DNA from: Bacillota bacterium
GTDB lineage: Bacteria; Bacillota; Bacilli; Desulfuribacillales; Desulfuribacillaceae
Length of the DNA: 64,000 bases
Assembly (NCBI GenBank): GCA_023388635.1
Contig: JAEWFW010000043.1
Coordinates: 150,966-214,965, forward strand
Direction: 5' to 3'
Shown here: positions 9,343-18,338 of the stretch, piece after piece
Layout: each line of letters begins with the position of its first letter
Numbering within the stretch: the first letter of the stretch is position 1
Position numbers and translations under genes: made by a program
The notes under the pieces: model-generated
The model's input: the letters and a program-made list of their open reading frames with translations, nothing else
Database searches by the model: none
Told to the model about the DNA's origin: nothing

Positions 9343-10085
9343 ATCAACATGCCCCCGTCGACACCTACTACTTGTCCTGTCACATAAGACGACAAATCTG
9401 AAGCTAAAAACAAAGCGACATTGGCGACTTCCGAAGGCTTGCCAATCCGCCCCATGGCGACGCTGTTTACTCGTTCAGCAAACTTCTCCTCTGTCAACTG
9501 GCGCGCCATATCCGTATCGATAAATCCAGGAGCAATTGCATTCACTCGGATGTTATAGCGTGCCAATTCTTTTGCAGCAGACATCGTCGCACCAATTACC
9601 CCTGCTTTACTAGCACCATAGACAACCTGCCCAGCATTGCCGACGCGCCCAATAATTGAACTAAGATTAATAATAGAGCCCGCTTGTTGCCTTTGCATCA
9701 AACGAGCCGCGTATTGCATATGATAGATCGTCCCAAACAGATTAGCGGACATCGTCGCTTCTAACTGCTGCATGCGAATCATCCCCAACAACGCATCGTC
9801 CAACACGCCTGCATTGTTTACCATAACATCAAGTTTCTTATATTGTTTTTGAATCACCTGAAATGCCTGTTTTACTTCTGATTCGACACCGACATCATAG
9901 ACAGCTAACTCTGGGCGACTACCCGTTACCTCAGCAATCTCATCTGCTAACGCACGCAAAGTCTGCTGGTTTCTGCCATTGATGACGAGTTGCGCTCCCT
10001 GTTCAGCGAAAGCGACAGCCGTCGCTCTGCCGATCCCCTTCGATGCCCCAGTGACCAATATAACTTTCCCATCCAATAGCTTCAT
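9339..10085 (-). CDS. FabG-like 3-oxoacyl-ACP reductase (SDR)
   Basis: A classical short-chain dehydrogenase (248 residues) with the cofactor loop TGASKGIG at residues 13-20, NNAG near 89, the catalytic Ser-Tyr-Lys as SSIIGR...YGASK, and the ending ...YVTGQVVGVDGG that is typical of FabG. It lies immediately after the ACP gene and overlaps the ligase gene by 4 bases, so a role in reducing a 3-oxoacyl-ACP for a hydroxyacyl decoration is plausible. This is not the housekeeping fatty-acid fabG, since no fabD, fabF or acpP context is present. Confidence 0.87.
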   Translation of the reverse strand: MKLLDGKVILVTGASKGIGRATAVAFAEQGAQLVINGRNQQTLRALADEIAEVTGSRPELAVYDVGVESEVKQAFQVIQKQYKKLDVMVNNAGVLDDALLGMIRMQQLEATMSANLFGTIYHMQYAARLMQRQQAGSIINLSSIIGRVGNAGQVVYGASKAGVIGATMSAAKELARYNIRVNAIAPGFIDTDMARQLTEEKFAERVNSVAMGRIGKPSEVANVALFLASDLSSYVTGQVVGVDGGMLI

Positions 10086-10087
10086 TA

Positions 10088-10324
10088 TTAAAACTCCACA
10101 TCGTATTTTCTCAAAATCTCTTTTGCTTTAGCAAAAGAACTCATATCGATCACATCATCGGTATCAAGCATCATGTCAAAAGCATCGTCGATAGCAGCAA
10201 TCAACGCCATATGAGCAATCGAATCCCACTCGGGGATACTATTATACTCCAGACTATCTTGTACGATTGACTCATCGATTCCCAATGCTTCTGCGAAGAT
10301 TTCTTTCAGTTTTAGCTCGTTCAT
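10088..10324 (-). CDS. Acyl carrier protein
   Basis: A 78-residue acidic carrier protein. The phosphopantetheine attachment serine is Ser35 in EWDSIAHM; the canonical motif is DSL or DSI. GGGGAT stands before the ATG. The two downstream genes (SDR and acyl-AMP ligase) follow at 2 bases and by overlap, so the three form a tight acyl-loading unit. It differs from the housekeeping AcpP in the WDS motif, which is common in dedicated ACPs of polysaccharide and secondary-metabolite clusters. Confidence 0.9.
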   Translation of the reverse strand: MNELKLKEIFAEALGIDESIVQDSLEYNSIPEWDSIAHMALIAAIDDAFDMMLDTDDVIDMSSFAKAKEILRKYDVEF

Positions 10325-10360
10325 AATATTTATCCCCTTATATATTGATCGAATTCAAAA

Positions 10361-11038
10361 TTATAAGTTCCACAGCCACTTTGTCTTTTTACATTCCCAT
10401 ACTCGGTATATCCAATCCAAATTCTTTCCCACAATTACCACATATATCAATAAATCGAGTCTATCAAATAATGCAAATGCAGAAGTTAAAAAATAAATCA
10501 AAAAAATATCGAAACTAGGTATAATCCCTTTAGATAAAAACCAGGCTTTCCACTCAGCACGAATTACACCGTATTTTCTCATAAAGGGTAGGACGTAAGT
10601 ATGTACAATTAAAATATCTAAATAAATCGTACTAATAAAACCTATTTTAAGCCAAAGTGATACATCCGTTATATATGCTACACCAACAAATACCGAAATT
10701 CTCACTATTTGATCAAACACCCTATCCAGCTTAGCACCTAATGGAGTACATCTGTTAGTAAGCCTGGCCAAATTGCCGTCGGCACCATCAATAAAATGAT
10801 GCAACTGTAGTAATAATGCGCCTATAACCAAAAAATCTAAAGCAAACATGATTCCAGCTATTACACCGCATATTCCGGATAGACCAGTAACAACATTAGG
10901 TGTCAATTTCAAATCATATGCCAATTTAGTAAGAAACGGATCTATTAAGTGGGCATAATATTTGTTAGCAAGATATTCATGTTCTCTTCTTTGTTGAACT
11001 ACATACTTTTTGCGAAAGGAACGATACCAATTTATCAT
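10361..11038 (-). CDS. CDP-alcohol phosphotransferase family membrane protein
   Basis: An integral membrane enzyme that transfers a phospho-alcohol from a CDP-activated donor. The full CDP-OH-P signature D-x2-DG-x2-AR-x8-G-x3-D-x3-D is present (DGADGNLAR ... PLGAKLDRVFD) near residues 87-112, followed by several hydrophobic segments. The second of two consecutive ATGs (11038) is 6 bases after GGAG; the first is too close to it. The cytidylyltransferase-oxidoreductase fusion gene ends just upstream and could supply its CDP substrate. The acceptor is unknown: a lipid, as in phospholipid synthases, or an inositol-like or glycan alcohol. Confidence 0.85.
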   Translation of the reverse strand: MINWYRSFRKKYVVQQRREHEYLANKYYAHLIDPFLTKLAYDLKLTPNVVTGLSGICGVIAGIMFALDFLVIGALLLQLHHFIDGADGNLARLTNRCTPLGAKLDRVFDQIVRISVFVGVAYITDVSLWLKIGFISTIYLDILIVHTYVLPFMRKYGVIRAEWKAWFLSKGIIPSFDIFLIYFLTSAFALFDRLDLLIYVVIVGKNLDWIYRVWECKKTKWLWNL

Positions 11039-11066
11039 CATTTGCTCCTTTAGTATCAACTTATTT

Positions 11067-12419
11067 TTAATAAATTCTATTGATACCCATATTAGACATA
11101 AAACGCTCAATAACCCTATGAATAGTAGAAGACTCTTTCGGACTTAACTTATACGTTTGGCTTTCTCTTTGATTTATCATGGAAACAAATTCTGCAATTT
11201 CGTATCGTAATCCGTCACCATCAAATTTATAATAATATTTTTTATTACTTCTAAAATCTTCATATCGAATTTCAAAATATTCTGTCTTCCACCACGGCGA
11301 AGGAACATAAATATATGCATTCGTTCCAGAAATGATCAATTCTCCTTCTGACTTAACACCTAACCCTACATTAGCTGTAGCAATCGCATGCCTATACTTA
11401 AGAATAATTTTAGTATATATGTCAACTTCTTTATCTTTATCAAAATATGAATAAAAATCTATATCTGTAAATTCTATTCCTAACAGCTTTATGATTGCTA
11501 ATAATGGATAACTGGCAAGTTCAGTAACACTCCCACCGGCGGAAAACTTATCCAATTCGCGAATGTCTCCAGATACAAGCTTCGTAAATGTAGCATCCAC
11601 TGCCTTTATTTCACCTATAAGTCCACTCTTAGCAAGACTTATTAATCTGTTAAAGCCCGGAGCATACGCTGTTTTGATTGCTTCTAGCAATACACAGCCA
11701 TTCTTCTCGGCCAAATTATATAACTCTTCTGATTGATTAGCAGAAAGTACCATAGGTTTCTCACATAATACATGTTTATTATGATGGATCGCTTTCTTTA
11801 TATAATCATAATGTGCTAGGTGAGGTGAGGCAATATACACGGCATCTAATTTATCAAGAAAATCCTCATAATCTAACGAATAAAAATCTAATTCATATTT
11901 CTTAACAAAACTTTGCAAAGATTCTTCGTTGAGACCATAGACCCCTTCGATATTAAGTCCACTGACAAATTTAGACTCAGCAATAAATCTATTTGCAATT
12001 CTCCCATAACCGACTATTCCCAATTTAAGAATACCATAATTTGCAGTTCGCAATTGCGTGCTCGAGATTCCTTTTGTTCTTTCTAAATATATGACTTTAC
12101 AATATTCCTTTAAATAATCAAACTTTCCCAACCAATCTGATCCAATTGCAAAAATATCAATCTTATATTTAAGAATATCGTTAATCTTTTGACCTTCATA
12201 CTCCTCAATAATAATCTCATCAGCCAAACCACTAGCTTTCACATTTTCAATCCGCTTCATTAGATTTTCCTGTACATTTAATTTGCCGCGACTATCATCA
12301 TAATTCTCAGTTGTGACCCCGACAATTAAATAATCGCCTAGCTCTCTAGCCCGTTTAAGCAGCCTGCGATGCCCTTCATGAAATAAATCAAAGGTCCCGT
12401 ATGTAATGACTTTAATCAT
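11067..12419 (-). CDS. TagD-like cytidylyltransferase fused to Gfo/Idh/MocA oxidoreductase
   Basis: A 450-residue two-domain protein. Residues 1-125 are a glycerol-3-phosphate-type cytidylyltransferase: YGTFDLFHEGH with the HxGH nucleotide-binding motif at 14-17, and ISSTQLR at 118-124. Residues from about 132 are a Gfo/Idh/MocA dehydrogenase: Rossmann GIVGYGRIA at 134-142 and the conserved EKP at 220-222. I infer that the dehydrogenase makes a polyol phosphate and the first domain activates it as a CDP-polyol, for the CDP-glycerol-type transferase upstream and the CDP-alcohol transferase downstream. GGAGAG precedes the ATG. The DNA is AT-rich. Confidence 0.88.
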   Translation of the reverse strand: MIKVITYGTFDLFHEGHRRLLKRARELGDYLIVGVTTENYDDSRGKLNVQENLMKRIENVKASGLADEIIIEEYEGQKINDILKYKIDIFAIGSDWLGKFDYLKEYCKVIYLERTKGISSTQLRTANYGILKLGIVGYGRIANRFIAESKFVSGLNIEGVYGLNEESLQSFVKKYELDFYSLDYEDFLDKLDAVYIASPHLAHYDYIKKAIHHNKHVLCEKPMVLSANQSEELYNLAEKNGCVLLEAIKTAYAPGFNRLISLAKSGLIGEIKAVDATFTKLVSGDIRELDKFSAGGSVTELASYPLLAIIKLLGIEFTDIDFYSYFDKDKEVDIYTKIILKYRHAIATANVGLGVKSEGELIISGTNAYIYVPSPWWKTEYFEIRYEDFRSNKKYYYKFDGDGLRYEIAEFVSMINQRESQTYKLSPKESSTIHRVIERFMSNMGINRIY

Positions 12420-12457
12420 GGACTCTCTCCTTCTAAGTGATGCATCAAATGTCTCAG

Positions 12458-13888
12458 TTATATAAAAGGATTAATAAAATCAATTCCTTCAACTAACCTG
12501 TCCCGCTCTAAGATTTTAACAATATCTTCAGCTGCCGTCACAACAGCAATTATGATTTTATAATTTTTAGTTTCATTATAATCGTAACCATGTATCTCTA
12601 ACCCATCTAAAAACATTCCTTGTTTATTTAGATCCATATCAATATAGGCTTTCACATCATATTCTTGATATTTTAACCAGGATGCAAAAAGTTGTCCTAT
12701 TTCACCAGCACCCCAAATAATATATTCATAACCTTTAAAAAGCTCAACAAAATTTATTAGCTTATTTTTGCTAAATATTGAATGCTCACAATCCGATTTA
12801 CGCCTTACTGTTCGGCCGTTAATAAGACTGTATATTGCTGTACACGCTCTAGCTGGAGCAAAATTATCTCGATATTCGTACAGATCCTTTAAAATATTAT
12901 CATAATCAACGATTGACGATTCCAACGCAGTCTCGATAGCATTTAAAATGTTGTCATCAATAGAAACATGGGGTAGAACTTCTCTTATTATCACATCTAA
13001 GCTACTTTCACCATTTGATAAAATATCAACCTCATTATATTTCATGATATTTCCCATTTTTTTTATATTGGCAAACCCAGTATCAATATATTCCTGCTCT
13101 GTATCTAACAATAATATTTTTTTCTTAGCAAGCATCGCATCAAATATTACACCACTATAATCACTAATAACTAAATCAACACTCCCGAAAAGATCGAAAG
13201 AATCTACAACTTCATCACACAAAAAAACTTCTTCTTTATTCAAACAATTAAAATCAAATAAATCATTCAGTGAATTCCCATGATGCATCTTAATTATAAC
13301 ATCGTACTTTTCACTTAATTGGTTAACTATTTCTAAAAAGAAGGGTACAGAAGATAGTTCTCCCCAAGTTGGACAATATAAAATTTTAAATCTTTTCGTT
13401 AACCATACCGATAATCTTTCACCATAAATATCCTGTATTACTATATCATCTTTATCCATTCCTGAACAAAATCGCGGATGACCAATTGACACAGTCTGCA
13501 CCATCTGAGATAATTTCCTCTCGGCATAAGAACCGTACACTAAGCACAAGTCAAACTCTTTATTCCATCTTGCATAATTCCATGCATCTTTTGCATAGCC
13601 ATATAAAATACGTATACGCATTATATCCCTATCAATAAGAGGGAAAAAATTAAAATAATACGGCGCGATAACCGCTTGCACTTTTTCTTGATTACTAATG
13701 ATATCTATATAGTTACAGTAGTGTACATTATTTTGTTCAAAATAATCTCGTAACTTCTCATATCGGTTGCCTGTTGTCAATTTAGGAGCATAAATGATGA
13801 AAATCGCCTTCTCATTAAATTCTGACGCTATTCTTCTGAAATGTAAATAGTGGAATATCGTTGTACATACAAAGCCGACTTTTTTCAT
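12458..13888 (-). CDS. CDP-glycerol glycerophosphotransferase-like protein with C-terminal Rossmann domain
   Basis: Related to TagB/TagF enzymes that transfer polyol phosphate from a CDP donor. In the 476-residue protein, YCPTWGE, IIKMHHG and VISDYSGVIFDAMLAKK (about residues 170-260) match the family's catalytic and CDP-binding motifs; the usual KxHP is KMHH here. Residues from about 383 form a separate domain, YIIWGAGEIGQLF...YIDMDLNKQGMFLDG, that recurs in four other proteins of this island. The gene lies between UDP-xylose synthase and the cytidylyltransferase fusion. A role in attaching polyol phosphate to the flagellin glycan is inferred. Confidence 0.8.
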   Translation of the reverse strand: MKKVGFVCTTIFHYLHFRRIASEFNEKAIFIIYAPKLTTGNRYEKLRDYFEQNNVHYCNYIDIISNQEKVQAVIAPYYFNFFPLIDRDIMRIRILYGYAKDAWNYARWNKEFDLCLVYGSYAERKLSQMVQTVSIGHPRFCSGMDKDDIVIQDIYGERLSVWLTKRFKILYCPTWGELSSVPFFLEIVNQLSEKYDVIIKMHHGNSLNDLFDFNCLNKEEVFLCDEVVDSFDLFGSVDLVISDYSGVIFDAMLAKKKILLLDTEQEYIDTGFANIKKMGNIMKYNEVDILSNGESSLDVIIREVLPHVSIDDNILNAIETALESSIVDYDNILKDLYEYRDNFAPARACTAIYSLINGRTVRRKSDCEHSIFSKNKLINFVELFKGYEYIIWGAGEIGQLFASWLKYQEYDVKAYIDMDLNKQGMFLDGLEIHGYDYNETKNYKIIIAVVTAAEDIVKILERDRLVEGIDFINPFI

Positions 13889-13947
13889 TAGAATCGTCCT
13901 TTAAGTTTATATAGTAAGAATCTGTAGACATTATTAACAACGGTTAC

Positions 13948-14898
13948 TTATATCTTCCCATTACGCAATAATTCTTCAAAGTATGTAATCGTCTTTATCA
14001 AACCATCCTGTAGTTTAACTTTTGGATGCCAATCCAGTTTTTCTTTAGCAAGTTCAATATTTGGCTTTCTTCGAATAGGATCATTCTCCGGTAATGGTAA
14101 AAATGACAATTTCGATTTTGAATTTGTCAAGCCAATTATCATGTCAGCCAATTCAAGCACTGTAATTTCAGCAGGATTACCAATATTCACTGGACCAATA
14201 AAATCATCTGACGAGTTCATCAGGAGAATCATACCATCAATTAAATCATCAACATAACAAAAACTTCTAGTCTGCAGACCATCACCATACAAGGTAATAT
14301 TTTGATTTTGTAAAGCTTGTACAATAAAGTTTGATACAACCCGACCATCATGCAGATGCATATGAGGTCCATACGTGTTAAAAATACGCATCACTTTAAT
14401 TCGTAATCGATACTGCCGATGGTAATCAAAAAATAACGTCTCTGCACAGCGTTTCCCTTCATCATAGCATGCCCGTATACCAATGGGATTAACATTGCCT
14501 CGATATGATTCTAACTGCGGATGTACTTCTGGTTCTCCATAGACTTCACTCGTAGATGCCTGCAAAATCTTACCTTTCACTCGTTTTGCTAATCCTAACA
14601 TATTTATCGCACCATGAACATTCGTCTTTACCGTCTGTACCGGGTTATTTTGATAATGAACAGGACTTGCAGGACACGCTAGATTGTATATCTCATCAAC
14701 TTCTGTATAATATGGGAAAGTAACATCATGACGGGTAAATTCAAAGTACGGATTACCGAATAAATGCATAATATTCTCTTTGCTCCCTGTATACAAGTTG
14801 TCCAAACAATTGACGTCATGACCTTCTTTAATCAGCCGCTCACATAAATGAGAACCTAGAAAGCCCGCGCCACCAGTAACAAGTATGCGTTTTCTCAT
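13948..14898 (-). CDS. uxs: UDP-glucuronate decarboxylase (UDP-xylose synthase)
   Basis: An extended SDR that oxidises, decarboxylates and re-reduces UDP-glucuronate to UDP-xylose. The 316-residue protein has GGAGFLG at 9-15, the UXS-specific ACPASPVHY near 74-82, STSEVYG, and the catalytic CYDEGKR with Tyr145 and Lys149. These last motifs separate UXS from other SDR epimerases. AGGAG precedes the ATG. Its substrate would come from the UDP-glucose dehydrogenase at 3.6-4.8 kb. It would supply xylose donors to the glycosyltransferases nearby. Confidence 0.92.
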   Translation of the reverse strand: MRKRILVTGGAGFLGSHLCERLIKEGHDVNCLDNLYTGSKENIMHLFGNPYFEFTRHDVTFPYYTEVDEIYNLACPASPVHYQNNPVQTVKTNVHGAINMLGLAKRVKGKILQASTSEVYGEPEVHPQLESYRGNVNPIGIRACYDEGKRCAETLFFDYHRQYRLRIKVMRIFNTYGPHMHLHDGRVVSNFIVQALQNQNITLYGDGLQTRSFCYVDDLIDGMILLMNSSDDFIGPVNIGNPAEITVLELADMIIGLTNSKSKLSFLPLPENDPIRRKPNIELAKEKLDWHPKVKLQDGLIKTITYFEELLRNGKI

Positions 14899-14948
14899 TT
14901 TATTACTCCTACTCTCATAGATAATATCAATACTACAACGTTACTTTC

Positions 14949-15992
14949 TTATAGTGAAGGAATCAATAACTTTTCTTTTCTAATGTTTCTTTCTAATAAA
15001 AGTTTCTTTATTTCTGTCATATACATACTTCCTATAACAATAAAATCAATCTGTTCTTGATAAGCAACCAATTCGTCGGGTGATATTATCTTTATTCCCA
15101 TAAATAAAGTCCCCCATTTTTCTGGATCCGAATCCGAAAAAAATAAAACAATTGATCCCTTTGAGTATATTCTCTTCAACATATATTCTGCCGATTGTCC
15201 CGTGCCATAAATTATGTATTTATGATTTTTTGAGAGCTTTATACTATCTGCTAATACCTCTGCTCTTGCACTTGGGTTATCTTTAACTGGATTTAACCCA
15301 ATTATTTCAAAGCGTTTGTTTAATTCTTCTATTACTTTTTGTCGTATAATAGGATCACGATTATTATACCAACGGTTTCTATCATGCACCCTATAATACC
15401 CAAGTGACTCATTGATAGAATATACATCTGTTATGGCAAACGCATGCCACAAAATAAACAAATCAGCACAAATTCTCATTTCTTTCTCAGGAATAGGATA
15501 TATATCACGTAATACTTCCGCTTTCAACGATAATCCTGACGTCGGTATCGTTCCTTGGAAACCATACTTTTTTAACACCATTTTATAATCCTTATTTACA
15601 CTTAATTCTGTATACGGAATTAAGTTATTTTTCAATAAATTATGTTGCACCATCCCATATTTATCATGATATTTAACGATAGTTTCAAGTTTATTGTCAA
15701 ACCAATAATCATCACTGTCTAAAAATGCAATAATTTCCCCATGAGCCTTTTTAATTCCTGCGTTAAATGCAGATGCTTGTCCCCCATTTTGTTTATAAAT
15801 TGGAATAATTACATCTGCGTATAACTGATGGTACTCATTTATAATATCTTTAGAATGATCTGTCGATCCATCATCAACGATAATTAACTCAAAATTTCTA
15901 TAACTTTGGAAAAGAACAGACTCTATAGCTTCCGATAAATATATAGCATAGTTATAATTATTTATAATGACAGACACCAGAGGATACGACAT
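14949..15992 (-). CDS. Family 2 glycosyltransferase with C-terminal Rossmann domain
   Basis: A GT-A glycosyltransferase (347 residues). The N-terminal domain shows VSVIINNYNYA, IIVDDGSTDHS and the metal-binding FLDSDDYW. From about residue 250 comes a separate domain with IIYGTGQSAEYML...FFSDSDPEKWGTLFMG, shared with other proteins here. The ATG at 15992 lies 8 bases after AAGGAG; a TTG 6 bases earlier is less well placed. It is a close paralogue of the product at 17.2-18.3 kb along its whole length, with a DUF115 gene between them. Donor and acceptor are unknown. Confidence 0.88.
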   Translation of the reverse strand: MSYPLVSVIINNYNYAIYLSEAIESVLFQSYRNFELIIVDDGSTDHSKDIINEYHQLYADVIIPIYKQNGGQASAFNAGIKKAHGEIIAFLDSDDYWFDNKLETIVKYHDKYGMVQHNLLKNNLIPYTELSVNKDYKMVLKKYGFQGTIPTSGLSLKAEVLRDIYPIPEKEMRICADLFILWHAFAITDVYSINESLGYYRVHDRNRWYNNRDPIIRQKVIEELNKRFEIIGLNPVKDNPSARAEVLADSIKLSKNHKYIIYGTGQSAEYMLKRIYSKGSIVLFFSDSDPEKWGTLFMGIKIISPDELVAYQEQIDFIVIGSMYMTEIKKLLLERNIRKEKLLIPSL

Positions 15993-16113
15993 ATTCAATC
16001 TCCTTAAGACTAGTTTCTTAGAACAAGCAACTCCTTAACCTCATTAAACCTTTTACATACTTAGTTTATATGTCTTGGTAAAAATCAGTTCTTTCCAAAC
16101 TATCTCCAAATGT

Positions 16114-17184
16114 CTACTCCTTTGCATCTGTTCCTATATGATCAAAATCTAACAACTCAAACACATCTAAGTTTGTCTTTCGTGATGCATTATAGATCTT
16201 TCCTCCATGTTTCTCATATACTTGTTTTGCTGTTTGATATGCTCTCTCTTGATCAGCAAGCCTCGGTAATGTCCATTTATCACTTTCATGATGGTAATTA
16301 GGATGAAAATGGTTTCTTTCACCTTCGTTAACTAATAATGTTTCCCCGAAAATTGTCACTTCATCAATTGACTTTGGTATAATATAATTATGATCAACTC
16401 CTATTAAATAAATCTCCTTAATCCCCATATAGAAAGCGATTTGTAACATCACATAGGTTACCGTATATCCACCATATACGCCTTTTACAATATCAGTTGA
16501 CATACCTTGTAACGCATCATCTTTCTTTTTGTTATTTAAAAAATGTAGCCAAGTCACATCCTCGATCTCTTCATTAAAAAATTGTTTTAACTTGTATGGG
16601 ATAAATTTTGTTCCATTCAGTTTAGCAATGCACTCAGCATTATTCTCAGCTATTTTACTATCAATCACTGTATAATATGTAGGCCGCCAATCTGTTTCAT
16701 CATATGCTAAATAAATTTTATTACTTGCAAAGCAAATTTCATTTTTTAATTTATCTAAATCACTAGTTCGCAGACTTGGTCCATTTCCAATAATAAATGC
16801 ACGCTTCCCAGCATGCTTATTCTTAAAACATTTTTTGATTTCTTGTCTTTCAATATAATAGTCAAAATTTCGGATAATATCACCATCAATGAAATGTAAA
16901 TTTTCTATAAATCCCATATTTATTAGTTGTTGACTTATTTCATCAATATACATACTTGCTACTATAATAAAAATACTCTCCCTATCTTCTGCAGAAAGCT
17001 TTTGTGGATTATTAATTTTACGATTGTAAAAATATTGCTCCCATTTATTATGATTATTATCCACAAAATAAGCTACTTCAATCGGTTGAGCCATAATTAA
17101 TTTACTCATTTCACCAGTTCCAAATACGATAATCTTTTTCCCACATAAAAGAGAATAAAAATGTTCGATTGATGAAAATTCCAT
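16114..17184 (-). CDS. DUF115 (MptE/Maf-like) protein with N-terminal Rossmann domain
   Basis: A 356-residue protein. Residues 16-105 form the island's recurring small Rossmann-like domain (IIVFGTGEMSKL...FVDNNHNKWE). From residue 128 comes a DUF115 domain: IIGNGPSLR at 131-139, NEICFASNKIYLA, WRPTYYTVID, and GGYTVTYVMLQIAFYMGIKEIYLIG. DUF115 is the core of Maf flagellin glycosyltransferases and resembles sialyltransferase folds, so a CMP-sugar transferase role is possible, though inferred. The ATG at 17184 follows AGGAGG; the longer frame overlaps the upstream gene. A paralogue lies at 22.2-23.2 kb. Confidence 0.8.
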   Translation of the reverse strand: MEFSSIEHFYSLLCGKKIIVFGTGEMSKLIMAQPIEVAYFVDNNHNKWEQYFYNRKINNPQKLSAEDRESIFIIVASMYIDEISQQLINMGFIENLHFIDGDIIRNFDYYIERQEIKKCFKNKHAGKRAFIIGNGPSLRTSDLDKLKNEICFASNKIYLAYDETDWRPTYYTVIDSKIAENNAECIAKLNGTKFIPYKLKQFFNEEIEDVTWLHFLNNKKKDDALQGMSTDIVKGVYGGYTVTYVMLQIAFYMGIKEIYLIGVDHNYIIPKSIDEVTIFGETLLVNEGERNHFHPNYHHESDKWTLPRLADQERAYQTAKQVYEKHGGKIYNASRKTNLDVFELLDFDHIGTDAKE

Positions 17185-17209
17185 AAAAGCCCTCCTGGTA
17201 GATGTATTG

Positions 17210-18283
17210 TTAGATACTAATAGGATACATAATATCCACACTCTCCTTGTAGCCGAGCTTCACCAAATATTCTAAAATATCGATCACATGCATGCTAGCC
17301 ACAATTATTTTTTCAATATCCTTTCTCACTTCCTTTATCATAGATGGAGATATGACTTTTCTCCCTAAAAACTCTACTCCCCATTTGTCTGCATTTGAGT
17401 CACTAAAAAAAAGTACTTTACCACCTGATTGTTCGACCAGATGAAATATTCTATTCGCAGTACTTCCTGTTCCATATATTAAATAAACAGCACCTACCGA
17501 AATCTGTAAACTACTTTGGACTACTTTCTCTTTTAGATACTGGTTAAAATATGGAATCGGAAATAGCCCTGTTGACATCAACTTTTCATTTATAAGCACA
17601 GTAATTTCAAACGGTATTCTCATAAATGAGTCAGATTTTAGAATATCTTCATTATTCCATAAATTTTTCCCATGAATTCGATATACACCTAAACATTCAT
17701 TAACTGAATGTATCTCCGCATGATAGACAGCTAAATTTCTCACATAGGCATCCGCACAAGTGACCAATGGCTTTTCAGGAATTGGAAAAACCATTTGCAA
17801 TACATTCCGGCTAAAAGATAAGGCTGATGACGGAGCGAACGATCCATAATACCCAAACTTTTTCATCAGAAACTGACGATCAAATATATTCGATAAATTT
17901 TTATAAGGCTTACCATTTTCCAGCAAATTATGTTGAACAACTTCGAAATTCTGGTGTGCCTTTACTATAGTCGCTAATTTATTATTAAACCAATAATCAT
18001 CACTATCCAAAAAGCATATGATTTCTCCAGTGGAGTTTTTAAAGCCAAGATTATAAGCCGATCCTTGACCCCCGTTTTTTTTTAAAATAGCTATAATCTT
18101 ATCTTGGTAACGAGATTGATAATCTACGATAATTCCCTTTGAATGGTCTGTTGACCCATCATCTACAATAATAATTTCAAAATTCTCATAACTCTGCTGC
18201 AAAACACTTTCAATAGCCTCTGCTATATAATCCCCATAATTATAATTGTTAATTAAAACGGATATACGTGGCTTAGCGTCCAT
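17210..18283 (-). CDS. Family 2 glycosyltransferase with C-terminal Rossmann domain (paralogue)
   Basis: A 357-residue GT-A enzyme closely similar in order and motifs to the product at 14.9-16.0 kb: ISVLINNYNYGDY, IIVDDGSTDHS, FLDSDDYWF, then VYRIHGKNLWNN. Its C-terminal domain (YLIYGTGSTANRIF...FFSDSNADKWG) is the shared Rossmann-like module. GGGAGG stands before the ATG. It is followed by the DUF115 gene, giving a repeating GT2/DUF115/GT2 arrangement that looks like a duplication. Substrates are unknown. Confidence 0.88.
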   Translation of the reverse strand: MDAKPRISVLINNYNYGDYIAEAIESVLQQSYENFEIIIVDDGSTDHSKGIIVDYQSRYQDKIIAILKKNGGQGSAYNLGFKNSTGEIICFLDSDDYWFNNKLATIVKAHQNFEVVQHNLLENGKPYKNLSNIFDRQFLMKKFGYYGSFAPSSALSFSRNVLQMVFPIPEKPLVTCADAYVRNLAVYHAEIHSVNECLGVYRIHGKNLWNNEDILKSDSFMRIPFEITVLINEKLMSTGLFPIPYFNQYLKEKVVQSSLQISVGAVYLIYGTGSTANRIFHLVEQSGGKVLFFSDSNADKWGVEFLGRKVISPSMIKEVRKDIEKIIVASMHVIDILEYLVKLGYKESVDIMYPISI

Positions 18284-18338
18284 TTGTACCTCCCTAATAA
18301 TTACGACCTATTAAATAATTTTTTACTTAGTATTGACT

